NCBI RefSeq assembly: GCF_000011065.1
Contig: NC_004663.1
Span: 2,232,001-2,296,000, forward strand
Length of the DNA stretch: 64,000 nucleotides
Direction of reading: 5' to 3'
DNA from: Bacteroides thetaiotaomicron VPI-5482
Lineage (GTDB): Bacteria > Bacteroidota > Bacteroidia > Bacteroidales > Bacteroidaceae
Every line of letters begins with the position of its first letter. Within the stretch, counting starts at the first letter, position 1. Positions 45,902 through 54,678 of the stretch are shown piece after piece. A program made the position numbers and the translations under genes. The notes beneath the pieces were generated by a model. It had not been told where the DNA came from. It did no database searches and saw only the letters and a list, made by a program, of their open reading frames with translations.

Positions 45902-45931
45902 CAAAGTTAGCCCCAAACTTCCTATTACAAC
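45902..45931 (-). promoter_or_regulatory. Promoter of the barrel-eptA unit
   Basis: TTG (minus strand, 45928-45930), 18 bases, then exact TAACTTTG (45902-45909). Confidence 0.6.
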
Positions 45932-45968
45932 AGTATTATAGACGCTTTTGTTGTTCCATTCTTCTCCT

Positions 45969-46982
45969 TTAACGTCTCAAAAGTCGAATAAATTGATTTA
46001 CATCCTCTTCCGTTGTGTCAAAAGAAGTCACCAGGCGGATTTCGTGATTCGCCTCATTCCAGAAATAAAAGAAATAAGATTCCAGCATCCGGTCGATAGT
46101 CGGACGGGGCATGGTCAGAAATAACTGGTTGCTCTCCGGCTTTTGGGTAAAGGTGACTTCGGGCAGTTCCTTAAGTGCCCGATAGAGCTTGCCTGCCATC
46201 GCATTGGCATGAGCGGCATTCTTCAGCCACAGGTCATCCGTCAAGTAGGTAGTAAACTGACAGGAAAGGTAACGCATCTTGGAAGCCAGTTGGGCAGATT
46301 GTTTCCGGACAAAACGGGCTTCCCGTTGCAGGTCCTTATTAAATATAATCACACATTCCCCCATCATCAGTCCGTTTTTTGTTCCGCCGAAACTAAGGAT
46401 GTCAATTCCACAGTCTACAGTCAGTTCTTTGAGCGAAAGATGAAGAGCGGCACAGGCATTGGCAATCCTTGCTCCGTCCATGTGGACATACATACCGTTC
46501 AGATGGGCAAAGTCAGTCAGACGTTTCAGTTCTTCGGGTGTATAAATCGTTCCGAGTTCGGTGCATTGAGAGATGTAAAGCGCACGGGGTTGCGAATGAT
46601 GCTGGTCGCCGAAACCGTGCAGATAAGGCTGCATCAGTTCGGGAGTCAACTTACCATCGGTTGTGGCAATCGGCCGAATCTGACAACCTGTCATTTTCAC
46701 GGGAGAGCCGCACTCGTCTACATAAATATGGGCAGTTTCTGCACAGAAGATTGAATGATACGGACGCGTCATTACTTGCAAAGCCACCACATTGCTGCCC
46801 GTGCCATTGAATACAAACAAAGGGACACAGTCCTGTGTAAAGGTTTCTTTTATCTTGGCTACGGCTTCTTCCGTCCATCGATCATCACCATAACCCAACG
46901 CATGATCTGCGTTTGCCCGGCTCAATGCTTCCATCACCAACGGATGCACACCGGAATTATTATCAGAGGCAAAACTTCTCAT
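45969..46982 (-). CDS. ltaE: Low-specificity L-threonine aldolase
   Basis: A 337-residue PLP enzyme that splits threonine or allo-threonine to glycine and acetaldehyde. Seen are FASDNNSGVHPLVMEAL at the N-terminus, FNGTGSNVVALQ, HIYVDECGSP, HMDGARIANA and the PLP Lys202 in FGGTKNG. Length fits the family. It is not clearly part of an operon. Confidence 0.92.
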   Translation of the reverse strand: MRSFASDNNSGVHPLVMEALSRANADHALGYGDDRWTEEAVAKIKETFTQDCVPLFVFNGTGSNVVALQVMTRPYHSIFCAETAHIYVDECGSPVKMTGCQIRPIATTDGKLTPELMQPYLHGFGDQHHSQPRALYISQCTELGTIYTPEELKRLTDFAHLNGMYVHMDGARIANACAALHLSLKELTVDCGIDILSFGGTKNGLMMGECVIIFNKDLQREARFVRKQSAQLASKMRYLSCQFTTYLTDDLWLKNAAHANAMAGKLYRALKELPEVTFTQKPESNQLFLTMPRPTIDRMLESYFFYFWNEANHEIRLVTSFDTTEEDVNQFIRLLRR

Positions 46983-47034
46983 TGTTTCTTCTTGTTTCTT
47001 CGCATTGTTTTAATTGTCATGCAAAGTAACAGAA

Positions 47035-47409
47035 TTATTTCCAGATATACTTCTTGCGCAGCCAATAATCTAATCCGAGCAAGACCAATGCAAGAAGTGC
47101 GATATAGACATAAAATGCAAACAAAGAAGAATCCTGCCGGACATTCATTTGCGGCATCACATCGGCAAAGTTAAATTCCAGATAGAAAGTCAGCACATAG
47201 ACACCCAGCCCTACCAACGCCAAAGCCGATATCAGCAAAGCTGCCCAACCGATTCTCGTTTTCCGCTTCGTCTGCTTCTCAGCCTCCTGATGAACACGCT
47301 CCATCATCCGATACGAAAAATTGGAAGACAGTCGTTCCGTTTGCCTCCGTTCCAATGCTTGTTTCAGCATATTGCCCGTATTCTCGTTTATCTTTCTTTC
47401 CTCTTCCAT
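47035..47409 (-). CDS. Small membrane protein, putative anti-sigma factor
   Basis: A 124-residue protein: charged N-terminal half (NMLKQALERRQTERLSSNFSYRMMERV) and two membrane helices (about 52-72 and 93-113). It follows the ECF sigma gene by 10 bases, which together with the soluble N-terminus and membrane anchor suggests an anti-sigma role. No known anti-sigma domain was recognised. Confidence 0.65.
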   Translation of the reverse strand: MEEERKINENTGNMLKQALERRQTERLSSNFSYRMMERVHQEAEKQTKRKTRIGWAALLISALALVGLGVYVLTFYLEFNFADVMPQMNVRQDSSLFAFYVYIALLALVLLGLDYWLRKKYIWK

Positions 47410-47419
47410 ATCCTCTCTT

Positions 47420-47968
47420 CTATTTATTATTCATCAATACACAAATCTTTTTCCGGGTACGATGAAGCCGTACTTTCACATTACTGATCGAAAGTTTCAG
47501 CACCTCACCGATCTCTTCCATTGACTTTTCTTCATAATAAAACAAAGTAATCAATGCTTTCTCTTCTCCGCTCAACTGATCTATCGCCATCTCCAAACGC
47601 TCCAGTTGTTCTTCGGTTTCTGCCGGAGCAAGCACATTGTCCGCCATCTCATCGGGTACATTATTAATCGTATTCTCTTCTATATAAAGAAACTCCTGTT
47701 TCTTTTTCCGGGTAGCCGAGATAGCGGCATTGTAAGCGATGCGATAAATCCATGTAGAAAAACGGCACTCGCCTTTATAACGATTCAAGTTGCGGAAAGC
47801 TTTCAGAAAAATATCCTGAAGTAGTTCCTCCGCATCTTCGGGACAACCGACGATCTGCACTACCAACGTATACAACGGACGACTGTAGCGGTCAAGAAAT
47901 ACGGAAAAGTATTCCGTCTCTCCATCCAGTATGCGTTCGATATAGTATGATTCGTCTTTCTGTTCCAT
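47420..47968 (-). CDS. ECF RNA polymerase sigma factor
   Basis: A 182-residue sigma-70 family ECF factor. Region 2 (about 20-90: FSVFLDRYSRPLYTLVVQIVG, AEELLQDIFLKAFRN, FSTWIYRIAYNAAIS) and region 4 (about 125-180: LPxxEKALITLFYYEEKSMEEIGEVL-like, SISNVKVRLHRTRKKI). It is preceded by a promoter with the same boxes as the divergent gene at 48124, which indicates autoregulation. Confidence 0.93.
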   Translation of the reverse strand: MEQKDESYYIERILDGETEYFSVFLDRYSRPLYTLVVQIVGCPEDAEELLQDIFLKAFRNLNRYKGECRFSTWIYRIAYNAAISATRKKKQEFLYIEENTINNVPDEMADNVLAPAETEEQLERLEMAIDQLSGEEKALITLFYYEEKSMEEIGEVLKLSISNVKVRLHRTRKKICVLMNNK

Positions 47969-47980
47969 CTTGACTCTTTA

Positions 47981-48006
47981 GACGCTGCCCGATACAAAAG
48001 GTTACA
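47981..48006 (-). promoter_or_regulatory. ECF-type promoter of the sigma factor gene
   Basis: TGTAACC (48000-48006, minus strand), 14 bases beginning TTTT, then GCGTC (47981-47985). Its layout is identical to the divergent promoter at 48053-48078. Confidence 0.75.
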
Positions 48007-48052
48007 ATCCGGGAAAGAAAAAATACAGGATTATAAATTATCCGCTTTTCAG

Positions 48053-48078
48053 TGTAACCTTTTTCCGTCCACTGCGTC
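48053..48078 (+). promoter_or_regulatory. ECF-type promoter of the small membrane protein gene
   Basis: TGTAACC (48053-48059), 14 bases beginning TTTT, then GCGTC (48074-48078), about 46 bases before the gene at 48124. Confidence 0.75.
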
Positions 48079-48123
48079 AAACGATACAAAGAACGAAAAT
48101 ATTCACTTAAAAACAGTATAATT

Positions 48124-48540
48124 ATGATGGATTTTATCACCATTCCCTTGGTCGTAGGTACTATTACATTAGGAATCTACAAATTATTTGAACTTTTTGT
48201 ATGCAAGAAAGAGCGGATAGCCATGATTGAAAAGCTGGCTGACAGAGTCAACACAGGAGAAATCAACAGTAACTTATCCCTCAACCTTAATTACTCCCGC
48301 TCCCGATTTACCTTCGGTTCTTTAAAAAGCGGTCTGCTGATGCTTGGAATAGGATTAGGTCTACTGGTCGCCTTCTTTATCTGCATCAACTCATTTCCGG
48401 GATACACCGCTTCCAGAAACTGGGACGTGGAACGTCAGGCAAGTGTCGTGTATGGCGCATGCGTACTTCTTTTCGGTGGTGCAGGGCTGCTGACAGCTTT
48501 CCTCATCGAGATGAAAATACAGAAGAAAGAGAAAGAATAA
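48124..48540 (+). CDS. Small membrane protein (DUF6249-like)
   Basis: A 138-residue protein with three hydrophobic segments (about 4-25, 69-90 and 110-130) and a soluble loop (KKERIAMIEKLADRVNTG). It resembles the DUF6249 group. Its promoter shares both boxes with the divergent ECF sigma gene, so it is a likely member of that regulon, perhaps an envelope stress effector. Confidence 0.7.
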   Translation: MMDFITIPLVVGTITLGIYKLFELFVCKKERIAMIEKLADRVNTGEINSNLSLNLNYSRSRFTFGSLKSGLLMLGIGLGLLVAFFICINSFPGYTASRNWDVERQASVVYGACVLLFGGAGLLTAFLIEMKIQKKEKE

Positions 48541-48547
48541 AAAACCA

Positions 48548-48591
48548 AAATCCCCGAAGCCTCATCTACAAAGATGTAACTTCGGGGATTT
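48548..48591. terminator. Two-way terminator
   Basis: Perfect 12-bp stem AAATCCCCGAAG / CTTCGGGGATTT between convergent genes; A and T runs flank it on both sides. Confidence 0.88.
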
Positions 48592-48623
48592 AATCTGTTC
48601 TCATTAAAACATCAGACATTCTT

Positions 48624-48842
48624 TCATCCAATATAAACATTTACGCAGAGATATACATAAAGTTCCTCATCACACTGATCGAACTCTATCTTATTCTCTT
48701 TCGATAACCAGCCCAGAGCGGCACCCAATTCTTTATCCTTCAACCCGGACTTTCTCTTTAAGGTACCATAGCCCCATTTCTCATTGTTGCTCAGCAGTTG
48801 CCAGACTTTACCAGCATACACACCGATTTGCTTTCTATCCAT
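48624..48842 (-). CDS. Winged helix-turn-helix protein (DUF2582-like)
   Basis: A 72-residue protein that is a single small winged helix: IGVYAGKVWQLLSNNEKWGYGTLKRKSGLKDKELGAALGWLSKENKIEF. This is the DUF2582 pattern common in Bacteroides. Probably a DNA-binding or nucleoid protein; target unknown. Confidence 0.8.
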   Translation of the reverse strand: MDRKQIGVYAGKVWQLLSNNEKWGYGTLKRKSGLKDKELGAALGWLSKENKIEFDQCDEELYVYLCVNVYIG

Positions 48843-49078
48843 TTTCTACAGCTATTAAGAGGTTAAAAACATTAGGTTAAGATTTCGCCTATAAAGATAA
48901 CAAATGGATATCACAATTGTTCCCTCCCCGATGCTAAAAAGTTGTTACAAAATTATTTTTAACATAAAACCTGCGATGTGTACCGACACAACGGACTTAT
49001 TAGCATATGTTAAAACAGAACTTTTCTTGGCATACATCTGTTATTACATTAAGAATCAATCCTAAACCTATTAGAAAT

Positions 49079-50143
49079 ATGGCAAAAAAAATAGCAGAAC
49101 AACTGATCGATACATTAGTTGAATCGGGCGTAGAGCGCATCTATGCCGTGACGGGCGATAGTTTAAATGAAGTAAACGAAGCTGTCAGAAAGAACAATAA
49201 GATACAATGGATACATGTACGGCATGAAGAAACCGGAGCCTATGCCGCAGCAGCCGAAGCGCAACTGACCGGACGGATAGGATGCTGCGCAGGCAGTAGC
49301 GGCCCGGGGCATGTTCACCTCATCAATGGACTATATGATGCACAACGCTCAGGCGCACCGGTCATCGCCATCGCTTCCACCATCCCCAGCGGAGAATTCG
49401 GGACTGAATATTTTCAGGAGACCAATACTATAAAACTCTTTAACGATTGCAGCTACTATAATGAAGTGGCAACTACTCCGGGACAATTCCCGCGTATGCT
49501 TCAATCAGCCATTCAGACAGCCATCACCCGAAAAGGAGTAGCCGTTGTAGGCTTACCGGGAGACCTGGCCAAAGCATCTTCCGTTTCCGTCGATTCTTCG
49601 GTAAAGAATTATCCGGCTCCGCCAGAAGTCTGTCCGGCGGAAGAAGACTTGATACAATTGGCAGAGTTGCTGAACAACCATAAACGCATTACTCTTTTCT
49701 GCGGCATCGGCTGTCGGGGAGCACACGAGGAAGTGATCGCGCTTTCGGAGAAGCTGAATGCTCCTGTGGTATATACTTTCAAAGGAAAAATGGAAGTACA
49801 ATATGAAAATCCTTATGAAGTCGGAATGACCGGACTGTTGGGAATGCCTTCCGGCTATTACAGCATGCACGAAGCCGAAGTACTTCTTATGCTCGGCACA
49901 GACTTTCCTTATTCCGCTTTCCTGCCCGATGACATCAAGATAGCACAGATAGATATCAAACCCGAACGGCTCGGACGCCGTGCCAAAGTGGATATCGGAC
50001 TTTGCGGAGATGTAAGAATGACTATTCAGGCATTATTGCGTATGCTGGACCCCAAGACTGATGATACTTTCCTGCTGAAACAACTGAAAAGATATGAAGG
50101 AGTAAAGAAAGACCTGGCAGCCTATACGGAAAATAAAGGAGAT
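49079..50143 (+). pseudogene. poxB: Pyruvate oxidase / pyruvate:quinone dehydrogenase, 5' part (interrupted by IS)
   Basis: The first 355 codons of a thiamine-diphosphate enzyme: Pyr domain with the catalytic Glu in HVRHEETGAYAAAAEA, GSSGPGHVHLINGLYDA, and the central FAD-type domain. The frame breaks at the IS left end, where it would add seven IS-encoded residues (HCCPIKI) and stop. Joined to 51469-52143 it gives 579 residues, close to the 572 of E. coli PoxB, with no frame change. MAKKIAEQL at 49079 is the start; an upstream ATG at 49007 is rejected. The truncated product lacks the cofactor-binding domain and should be inactive. Confidence 0.9.
50135..50143. repeat. Target-site duplication, left copy
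   Basis: AAAGGAGAT, repeated at 51460-51468 on the other side of the IS. Confidence 0.88.
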
Positions 50144-51459
50144 CATTGCTGTCCCATTAAAATCTAAAAGAGTTCTTTGAAATATTTGAAATTTAGTTAG
50201 TTACAGCGATTTTCCGAGCGAACGGACTTGAATTTGTAGCTTTGCATCAGATTAATCCGATGGCATATGTTCCAAGACAAATACGTTTTCGCTCAATTGG
50301 CTTCATTTCTGAATCGAAGTAAGTTTAACCGCATAGTCACCAAGTATGATGGTGATAAATATGTGAAGCACTTCACCTGCTGGAATCAACTACTTGCTTT
50401 GATGTTTGGTCAACTTTCTAATCGTGAAAGTCTGCGAGATTTGATAGTTGCTCTTGAAGCTCATCATTCCAAATGTTATCATTTAGGAATGGGTAAAAAT
50501 GTATCAAAGTCATCGCTGGCAAGAGCAAATCAAGATAGAGACTATCACATCTTTGAAGAATATGCTTACTACCTGGTTAGCGAAGCACGACAAAAGTGTG
50601 CTAATCATATTTTCAAACTTGGCGGTAACGTTTATGCTTTCGATTCGACAACTATTGACCTGTGCCTTTCAGTCTTTTGGTGGGCAAAATTCCGCAAAAA
50701 GAAAGGTGGTATCAAAGTGCATACATTATATGATGTGGAAACACAGATTCCTGCATTCTTTCATATCACGGAAGCATCCGTACACGATTCTAAAGTTATG
50801 ATTGAAATTCCTTATGAACCAAGCTCTTATTACATCTTTGACCGCGGTTATAACAACTTCAAAATGCTGTATAAAATTCATCAAATTGAAGCCTACTTTG
50901 TTGTCAGAGCAAAAAAGAATCTTCAATACAAATCCATCCAATGGAAACGTAGACTGCCTAAGAATGTGCTTTCAGACGCAAGTGTACTTCTGACAGGATT
51001 CTATCCTAAACAATATTACCCAAAGCCACTTAGACTGGTTAAATATTGGGATGAAGAACAAGAACGAGAATTTACATTCATAACCAATGCGATGCATATA
51101 TCTGCGCTTCAAGTTGCTGAACTTTATAAAAATCGCTGGCAGGTAGAGCTGTTTTTCAAATGGCTCAAGCAGCACCTTAAAATCAAAAGATTTTGGGGAA
51201 CTACAGAGAATGCTGTTCGAATACAGATATATGCTGCTATATGCGCTTACTGTTTGGTGGCAATCATTCAACACGATATGCAACTGGACAGAAGTACATA
51301 TGAAGTGTTACAAATACTGAGCATCTCATTGACTGATAAGACTCATCTGAGAGACCTCTTTGATAAAACTAAATTTCAAAATGACAAAGAACGATTCGGA
51401 CCAAATGGGCCAAGTTTATTTAATTTTTAATTCGTCCCAATTTTAATGGGACACTAATG
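50144..51459 (+). mobile_element. IS4-family insertion sequence, 1316 bp, complete
   Basis: Terminal inverted repeats at 50144-50163 and 51440-51459 (18 of 20 matching; CATT, then TGTCCCATTAAAAT after two variable bases), a single transposase gene and 9-bp target duplications AAAGGAGAT on each side. Intact transposase, repeats and target duplications indicate a recent insertion. Confidence 0.92.
50267..51430 (+). CDS. IS4-family DDE transposase with DUF4372 N-terminal domain
   Basis: A 387-residue transposase. N-terminal DUF4372-like DNA-binding region (FAQLASFLNRSKFNRIVTKYDGD, GQLSNRESLRDL), then the RNase-H-fold catalytic core with Asp in AFDSTTID, Asp in IFDRGYNN and Glu in the YREK signature YKNRWQVELFFKWLK, exactly spaced Y-2-R-3-E-6-K as in IS4. 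It appears intact. Confidence 0.95.
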   Translation: MFQDKYVFAQLASFLNRSKFNRIVTKYDGDKYVKHFTCWNQLLALMFGQLSNRESLRDLIVALEAHHSKCYHLGMGKNVSKSSLARANQDRDYHIFEEYAYYLVSEARQKCANHIFKLGGNVYAFDSTTIDLCLSVFWWAKFRKKKGGIKVHTLYDVETQIPAFFHITEASVHDSKVMIEIPYEPSSYYIFDRGYNNFKMLYKIHQIEAYFVVRAKKNLQYKSIQWKRRLPKNVLSDASVLLTGFYPKQYYPKPLRLVKYWDEEQEREFTFITNAMHISALQVAELYKNRWQVELFFKWLKQHLKIKRFWGTTENAVRIQIYAAICAYCLVAIIQHDMQLDRSTYEVLQILSISLTDKTHLRDLFDKTKFQNDKERFGPNGPSLFNF

Positions 51460-51468
51460 AAAGGAGAT
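51460..51468. repeat. Target-site duplication, right copy
   Basis: AAAGGAGAT, identical to 50135-50143. The restored junction reads K-G-D-I-K-K in frame. Confidence 0.88.
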
Positions 51469-52143
51469 ATAAAAAAAATCCATCCGGAATATGTGATGTC
51501 CGAGATTGATAAACTGGCGTCGGACGATGCAATATTCACCGTAGATACCGGAATGACTTGTGTATGGGGTGCACGTTATCTGCAAGCTACGGGAAAACGG
51601 CATATGCTGGGTTCTTTCAATCATGGTTCTATGGCGAATGCTTTGCCACAGGCCATCGGGGCAGCGCTTGCCTACCCCGACCGTCAGGTAGTGGCGCTCT
51701 GTGGTGACGGAGGTCTGTCGATGACTTTAGGAGATCTGGAAACCGTTGTCCAATACAAGTTACCGATTAAGATCATTGTCTTCAATAACCGCTCCCTGGG
51801 AATGGTAAAACTGGAAATGGAAGTAGACGGCCTGCCGGACTGGCAGACAAATATGCTGAATCCGGACTTCGCGCAAGTAGCCGAAGCAATGGGAATGACA
51901 GGCTTCAATGTCAGCAATCCGGAAGAAGTACTGACTACTTTATTAAATGCATTCGAACTGGATGGTCCGGTACTGGTAAATATCATGACCGATCCGAACG
52001 CTCTTGCCATGCCTCCTAAGATAGAGTTGGGGCAGATGGTAGGCTTCGCCCAGTCCATGTATAAACTGTTGATTAACGGACGCTCACAGGAAGTGATCGA
52101 TACTATTAATTCGAATTATAAACATATACGGGAAGTCTTCTGA
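51469..52143 (+). pseudogene. poxB: Pyruvate oxidase / pyruvate:quinone dehydrogenase, 3' part
   Basis: The remaining 224 codons: start of the ThDP-binding domain (FTVDTGMTCVWGARYL, GSFNHGSMANALPQAIGAAL) with the diphosphate motif CGDGGLSMTLGDLETVVQYKLPIKIIVFNN and the C-terminal region. An ATG at 51457 spans the IS end and could give a free C-terminal fragment, but it lacks the catalytic Glu. Deleting the IS and one duplication would restore the gene. Confidence 0.9.
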
Positions 52144-52321
52144 CAGTTCCTTCTTCAACGATATTTATCCTTGCACACAGACAAGATGATTATCTTCAGA
52201 AAGGTATAATCTGATCTCATTACAGACTAACAATGAATCAGATTCTGCCTTTTTTATATATCCAACCGAAAGATAATCATTTTATTTTCTTATGTTTGTA
52301 ATCATCAAAAAAGAAAAGTAC

Positions 52322-53239
52322 ATGGAAAAACCGGACTCTTCACTCCTATTCAGGCAACCGATGTATGCCGATAAAAAACAATGGAAACAATTTCTTTCTA
52401 TTTTTCTGTTAGCAGCAGGCGTTGGTTTTACGGTAGCAGGAATTATCTTTTTCTTCGCCTATAACTGGGAAGATCTTCCCAAATTCGCCAAACTGGGAAT
52501 CGTACAAACATTGCTTGTTGCATCTGTTCTGCTAACAGTATTTACCCGATGGAATATACTTATCAAACAGATAATCCTCACCGGAGCCACATTCCTTGTG
52601 GGTACACTCTTTGCCGTATTCGGACAAATCTATCAGACAGGCGCTGATGCGTATGACTTATTTCTGGGCTGGACACTGTTCACCATCCTTTGGGCATTCG
52701 CCATCCGTTTCACTCCGCTCTGGCTGACGTTTATCGGACTGCTCTGTACTACCATATGGCTATACGCTATGCAAATAGTGCCGGATAACCAATGGGCAGT
52801 CACTTTACTGACCAATGCAGTAACCTGGATTTGCGCTTCGGCAACGGTCGTCACAGAATGGATGAGTATCAAAGGTACCCTCAGCCGACAAAACCGTTGG
52901 TTTGTCAGCCTGCTTTCTCTGGCGACCATTGTGCATGTGACTTATCTTATGATGGCAGTAATCTGCGAAAAGGATACAATCGTATCCATTCCGCTCGCAA
53001 GTACCGTTCTGCTGTTCTCGGCAGGGTTATGGTTCGGATGGAGACAAAGGAATTTATTCTATCTTTCCGCCATTCCTTTTGCCATACTGATGATTTTACT
53101 ATCCCTGTTTATCTGTCACAGTAACCTTAGGGACGTCAACATATTCCTCCTCTCAGGAATTATTGTTATCACCGGTACCACTTTATTGATTTATGCAATC
53201 CTTCACCTAAAAAAACAATGGTATGGCACAGAAGAGTAA
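52322..53239 (+). CDS. DUF2157 membrane protein
   Basis: A 305-residue protein with a short cytoplasmic N-terminus and about eight to ten membrane helices (first: FLLAAGVGFTVAGIIFFFAYNW, the DUF2157 hallmark region). Function unknown. It overlaps the next gene by 17 bases, in a three-gene set (DUF2157, DUF4401, GDYXXLXY) found as a unit in many bacteria. The ATG at 52322 is preferred over 52292. Confidence 0.85.
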   Translation: MEKPDSSLLFRQPMYADKKQWKQFLSIFLLAAGVGFTVAGIIFFFAYNWEDLPKFAKLGIVQTLLVASVLLTVFTRWNILIKQIILTGATFLVGTLFAVFGQIYQTGADAYDLFLGWTLFTILWAFAIRFTPLWLTFIGLLCTTIWLYAMQIVPDNQWAVTLLTNAVTWICASATVVTEWMSIKGTLSRQNRWFVSLLSLATIVHVTYLMMAVICEKDTIVSIPLASTVLLFSAGLWFGWRQRNLFYLSAIPFAILMILLSLFICHSNLRDVNIFLLSGIIVITGTTLLIYAILHLKKQWYGTEE

Positions 53240-54179
53240 CCTGACAATCGAAGTCCTTTCAATTATCGGAGGAGTGCTGACCGCTATCTTCTTTCTGGGA
53301 TTTCTTGTACTTTCCTCCATTCTCCGATCCGAAACATCCTGCCTGATTACAGGAAGTATCCTGATCATTACTACTTTATTTGTCAATCGCCTCCTGACCA
53401 AACCTTTTCTGGATGCGATGAATATTACATGCTACATAGCCGGATGTATATTAGCCGGTTATGGAATGAATAGAAACATGGATGTCCTCTTTATTGTACT
53501 GATAGGGATCAGTGTAGTAACGATGCTGTTATCCAAAGGGTTCATCCTGACCTTCCTTTCGGTAATCTCATTCTATATGGCACTGTTCGGAGAGATAACG
53601 AATTTATTCTCTTCACTGAATCCGCTGAATGTGGCTGCCGTGCCTATTATAGCAATTTTCTTATTCGTCAATCTATCTGAGACAAAAATACTCAGCTATA
53701 CGAACGGGGATTTGTCTAAATATAAACCTATTCATTCCGGTCTGTTCGTATCTTGTGTCCTTTCATTGGCCGGGTTGTCTGTCAATTACTTGACAAAAAG
53801 CACAAATGACTGGATCATATCTGTTTTCATGTTGGTGGGTATCCTTCTGATGGTTTATAAAATCGTGCAGGTGATGCAGGTTAAGAGTCCGGTACATCAG
53901 GTGTGCATCTATCTTCTTTGTATCCTGATCTGCTTTCCCAGTCTGCATGCCCCTTATCTATCGGGCAGTATCCTGCTGATACTGATATGTTTTCAGTACG
54001 GTTATAAAGCTGAGTCCGCAGTTGCGCTCCTCCTCTTCATCTATTCCATATCCAAATATTACTATGATCTGGATATCACCTTGCTGACGAAATCGATCAC
54101 CTTGTTCTTTACGGGAATCGCATTGCTCATAGCCTGGTATATTTTCACTCAAAAAAAGACAAGACATGAAAAAATATAG
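53223..54179 (+). CDS. DUF4401 membrane protein
   Basis: A 318-residue polytopic membrane protein with about ten hydrophobic segments and few charged loops. The family is taken from position between the DUF2157 and GDYXXLXY genes plus general features. It overlaps both neighbours (17 and 14 bases), so the three are co-translated and probably form one complex. Confidence 0.78.
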   Translation: MAQKSNLTIEVLSIIGGVLTAIFFLGFLVLSSILRSETSCLITGSILIITTLFVNRLLTKPFLDAMNITCYIAGCILAGYGMNRNMDVLFIVLIGISVVTMLLSKGFILTFLSVISFYMALFGEITNLFSSLNPLNVAAVPIIAIFLFVNLSETKILSYTNGDLSKYKPIHSGLFVSCVLSLAGLSVNYLTKSTNDWIISVFMLVGILLMVYKIVQVMQVKSPVHQVCIYLLCILICFPSLHAPYLSGSILLILICFQYGYKAESAVALLLFIYSISKYYYDLDITLLTKSITLFFTGIALLIAWYIFTQKKTRHEKI

Positions 54180-54672
54180 CCGAATACTGATTATCGCTAA
54201 TTTAATTCTTCTTCTGGGATATTTTAACTGGTCTGTTTATCAGAAAGAACAGACGCTGAAAGAGGGACAACTCGTATTATTGCAACTGGCTCCTGTCGAT
54301 CCCCGTTCGCTGATGCAAGGAGATTATATGAGACTTAACTATAAAGAAGCAAATTCCGAGTTGATAAACAGACAGAAAGCTAAACGCGGTTATGCTGTGC
54401 TCAAGCTTGACAAGAATCACGTCGGAGAAATAATACGTCTTCAGGAATCCCTTGAACCAGTAAATGAAAATGAGATCGTCCTGAAATATAAAACAATAAA
54501 TGGCAGGTTATTCCTCGGTGCCGAATCCTTCTTTTTTGAAGAAGGACAGGATTCTGTCTATAATCGTGCCGCTTATGGTGGATTGAGAGTAGATAATAAA
54601 GGACAGAGTTTACTGGTAGGGCTGTATGACAAGGATTTCCGGCAGATTAAGCCGTACAGAGGCAAACAGTAA
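54166..54672 (+). CDS. GDYXXLXY domain protein
   Basis: A 168-residue protein with an N-terminal membrane anchor (ILIIANLILLLGYFNWSVY) and a periplasmic beta domain carrying the family signature QGDYMRLNY near residue 45-53, then GRLFLGAESFFFEEGQ and YGGLRVDNKG. Last gene of the set. Function unknown. Confidence 0.9.
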   Translation: MKKYSRILIIANLILLLGYFNWSVYQKEQTLKEGQLVLLQLAPVDPRSLMQGDYMRLNYKEANSELINRQKAKRGYAVLKLDKNHVGEIIRLQESLEPVNENEIVLKYKTINGRLFLGAESFFFEEGQDSVYNRAAYGGLRVDNKGQSLLVGLYDKDFRQIKPYRGKQ

Positions 54673-54678
54673 TATACG

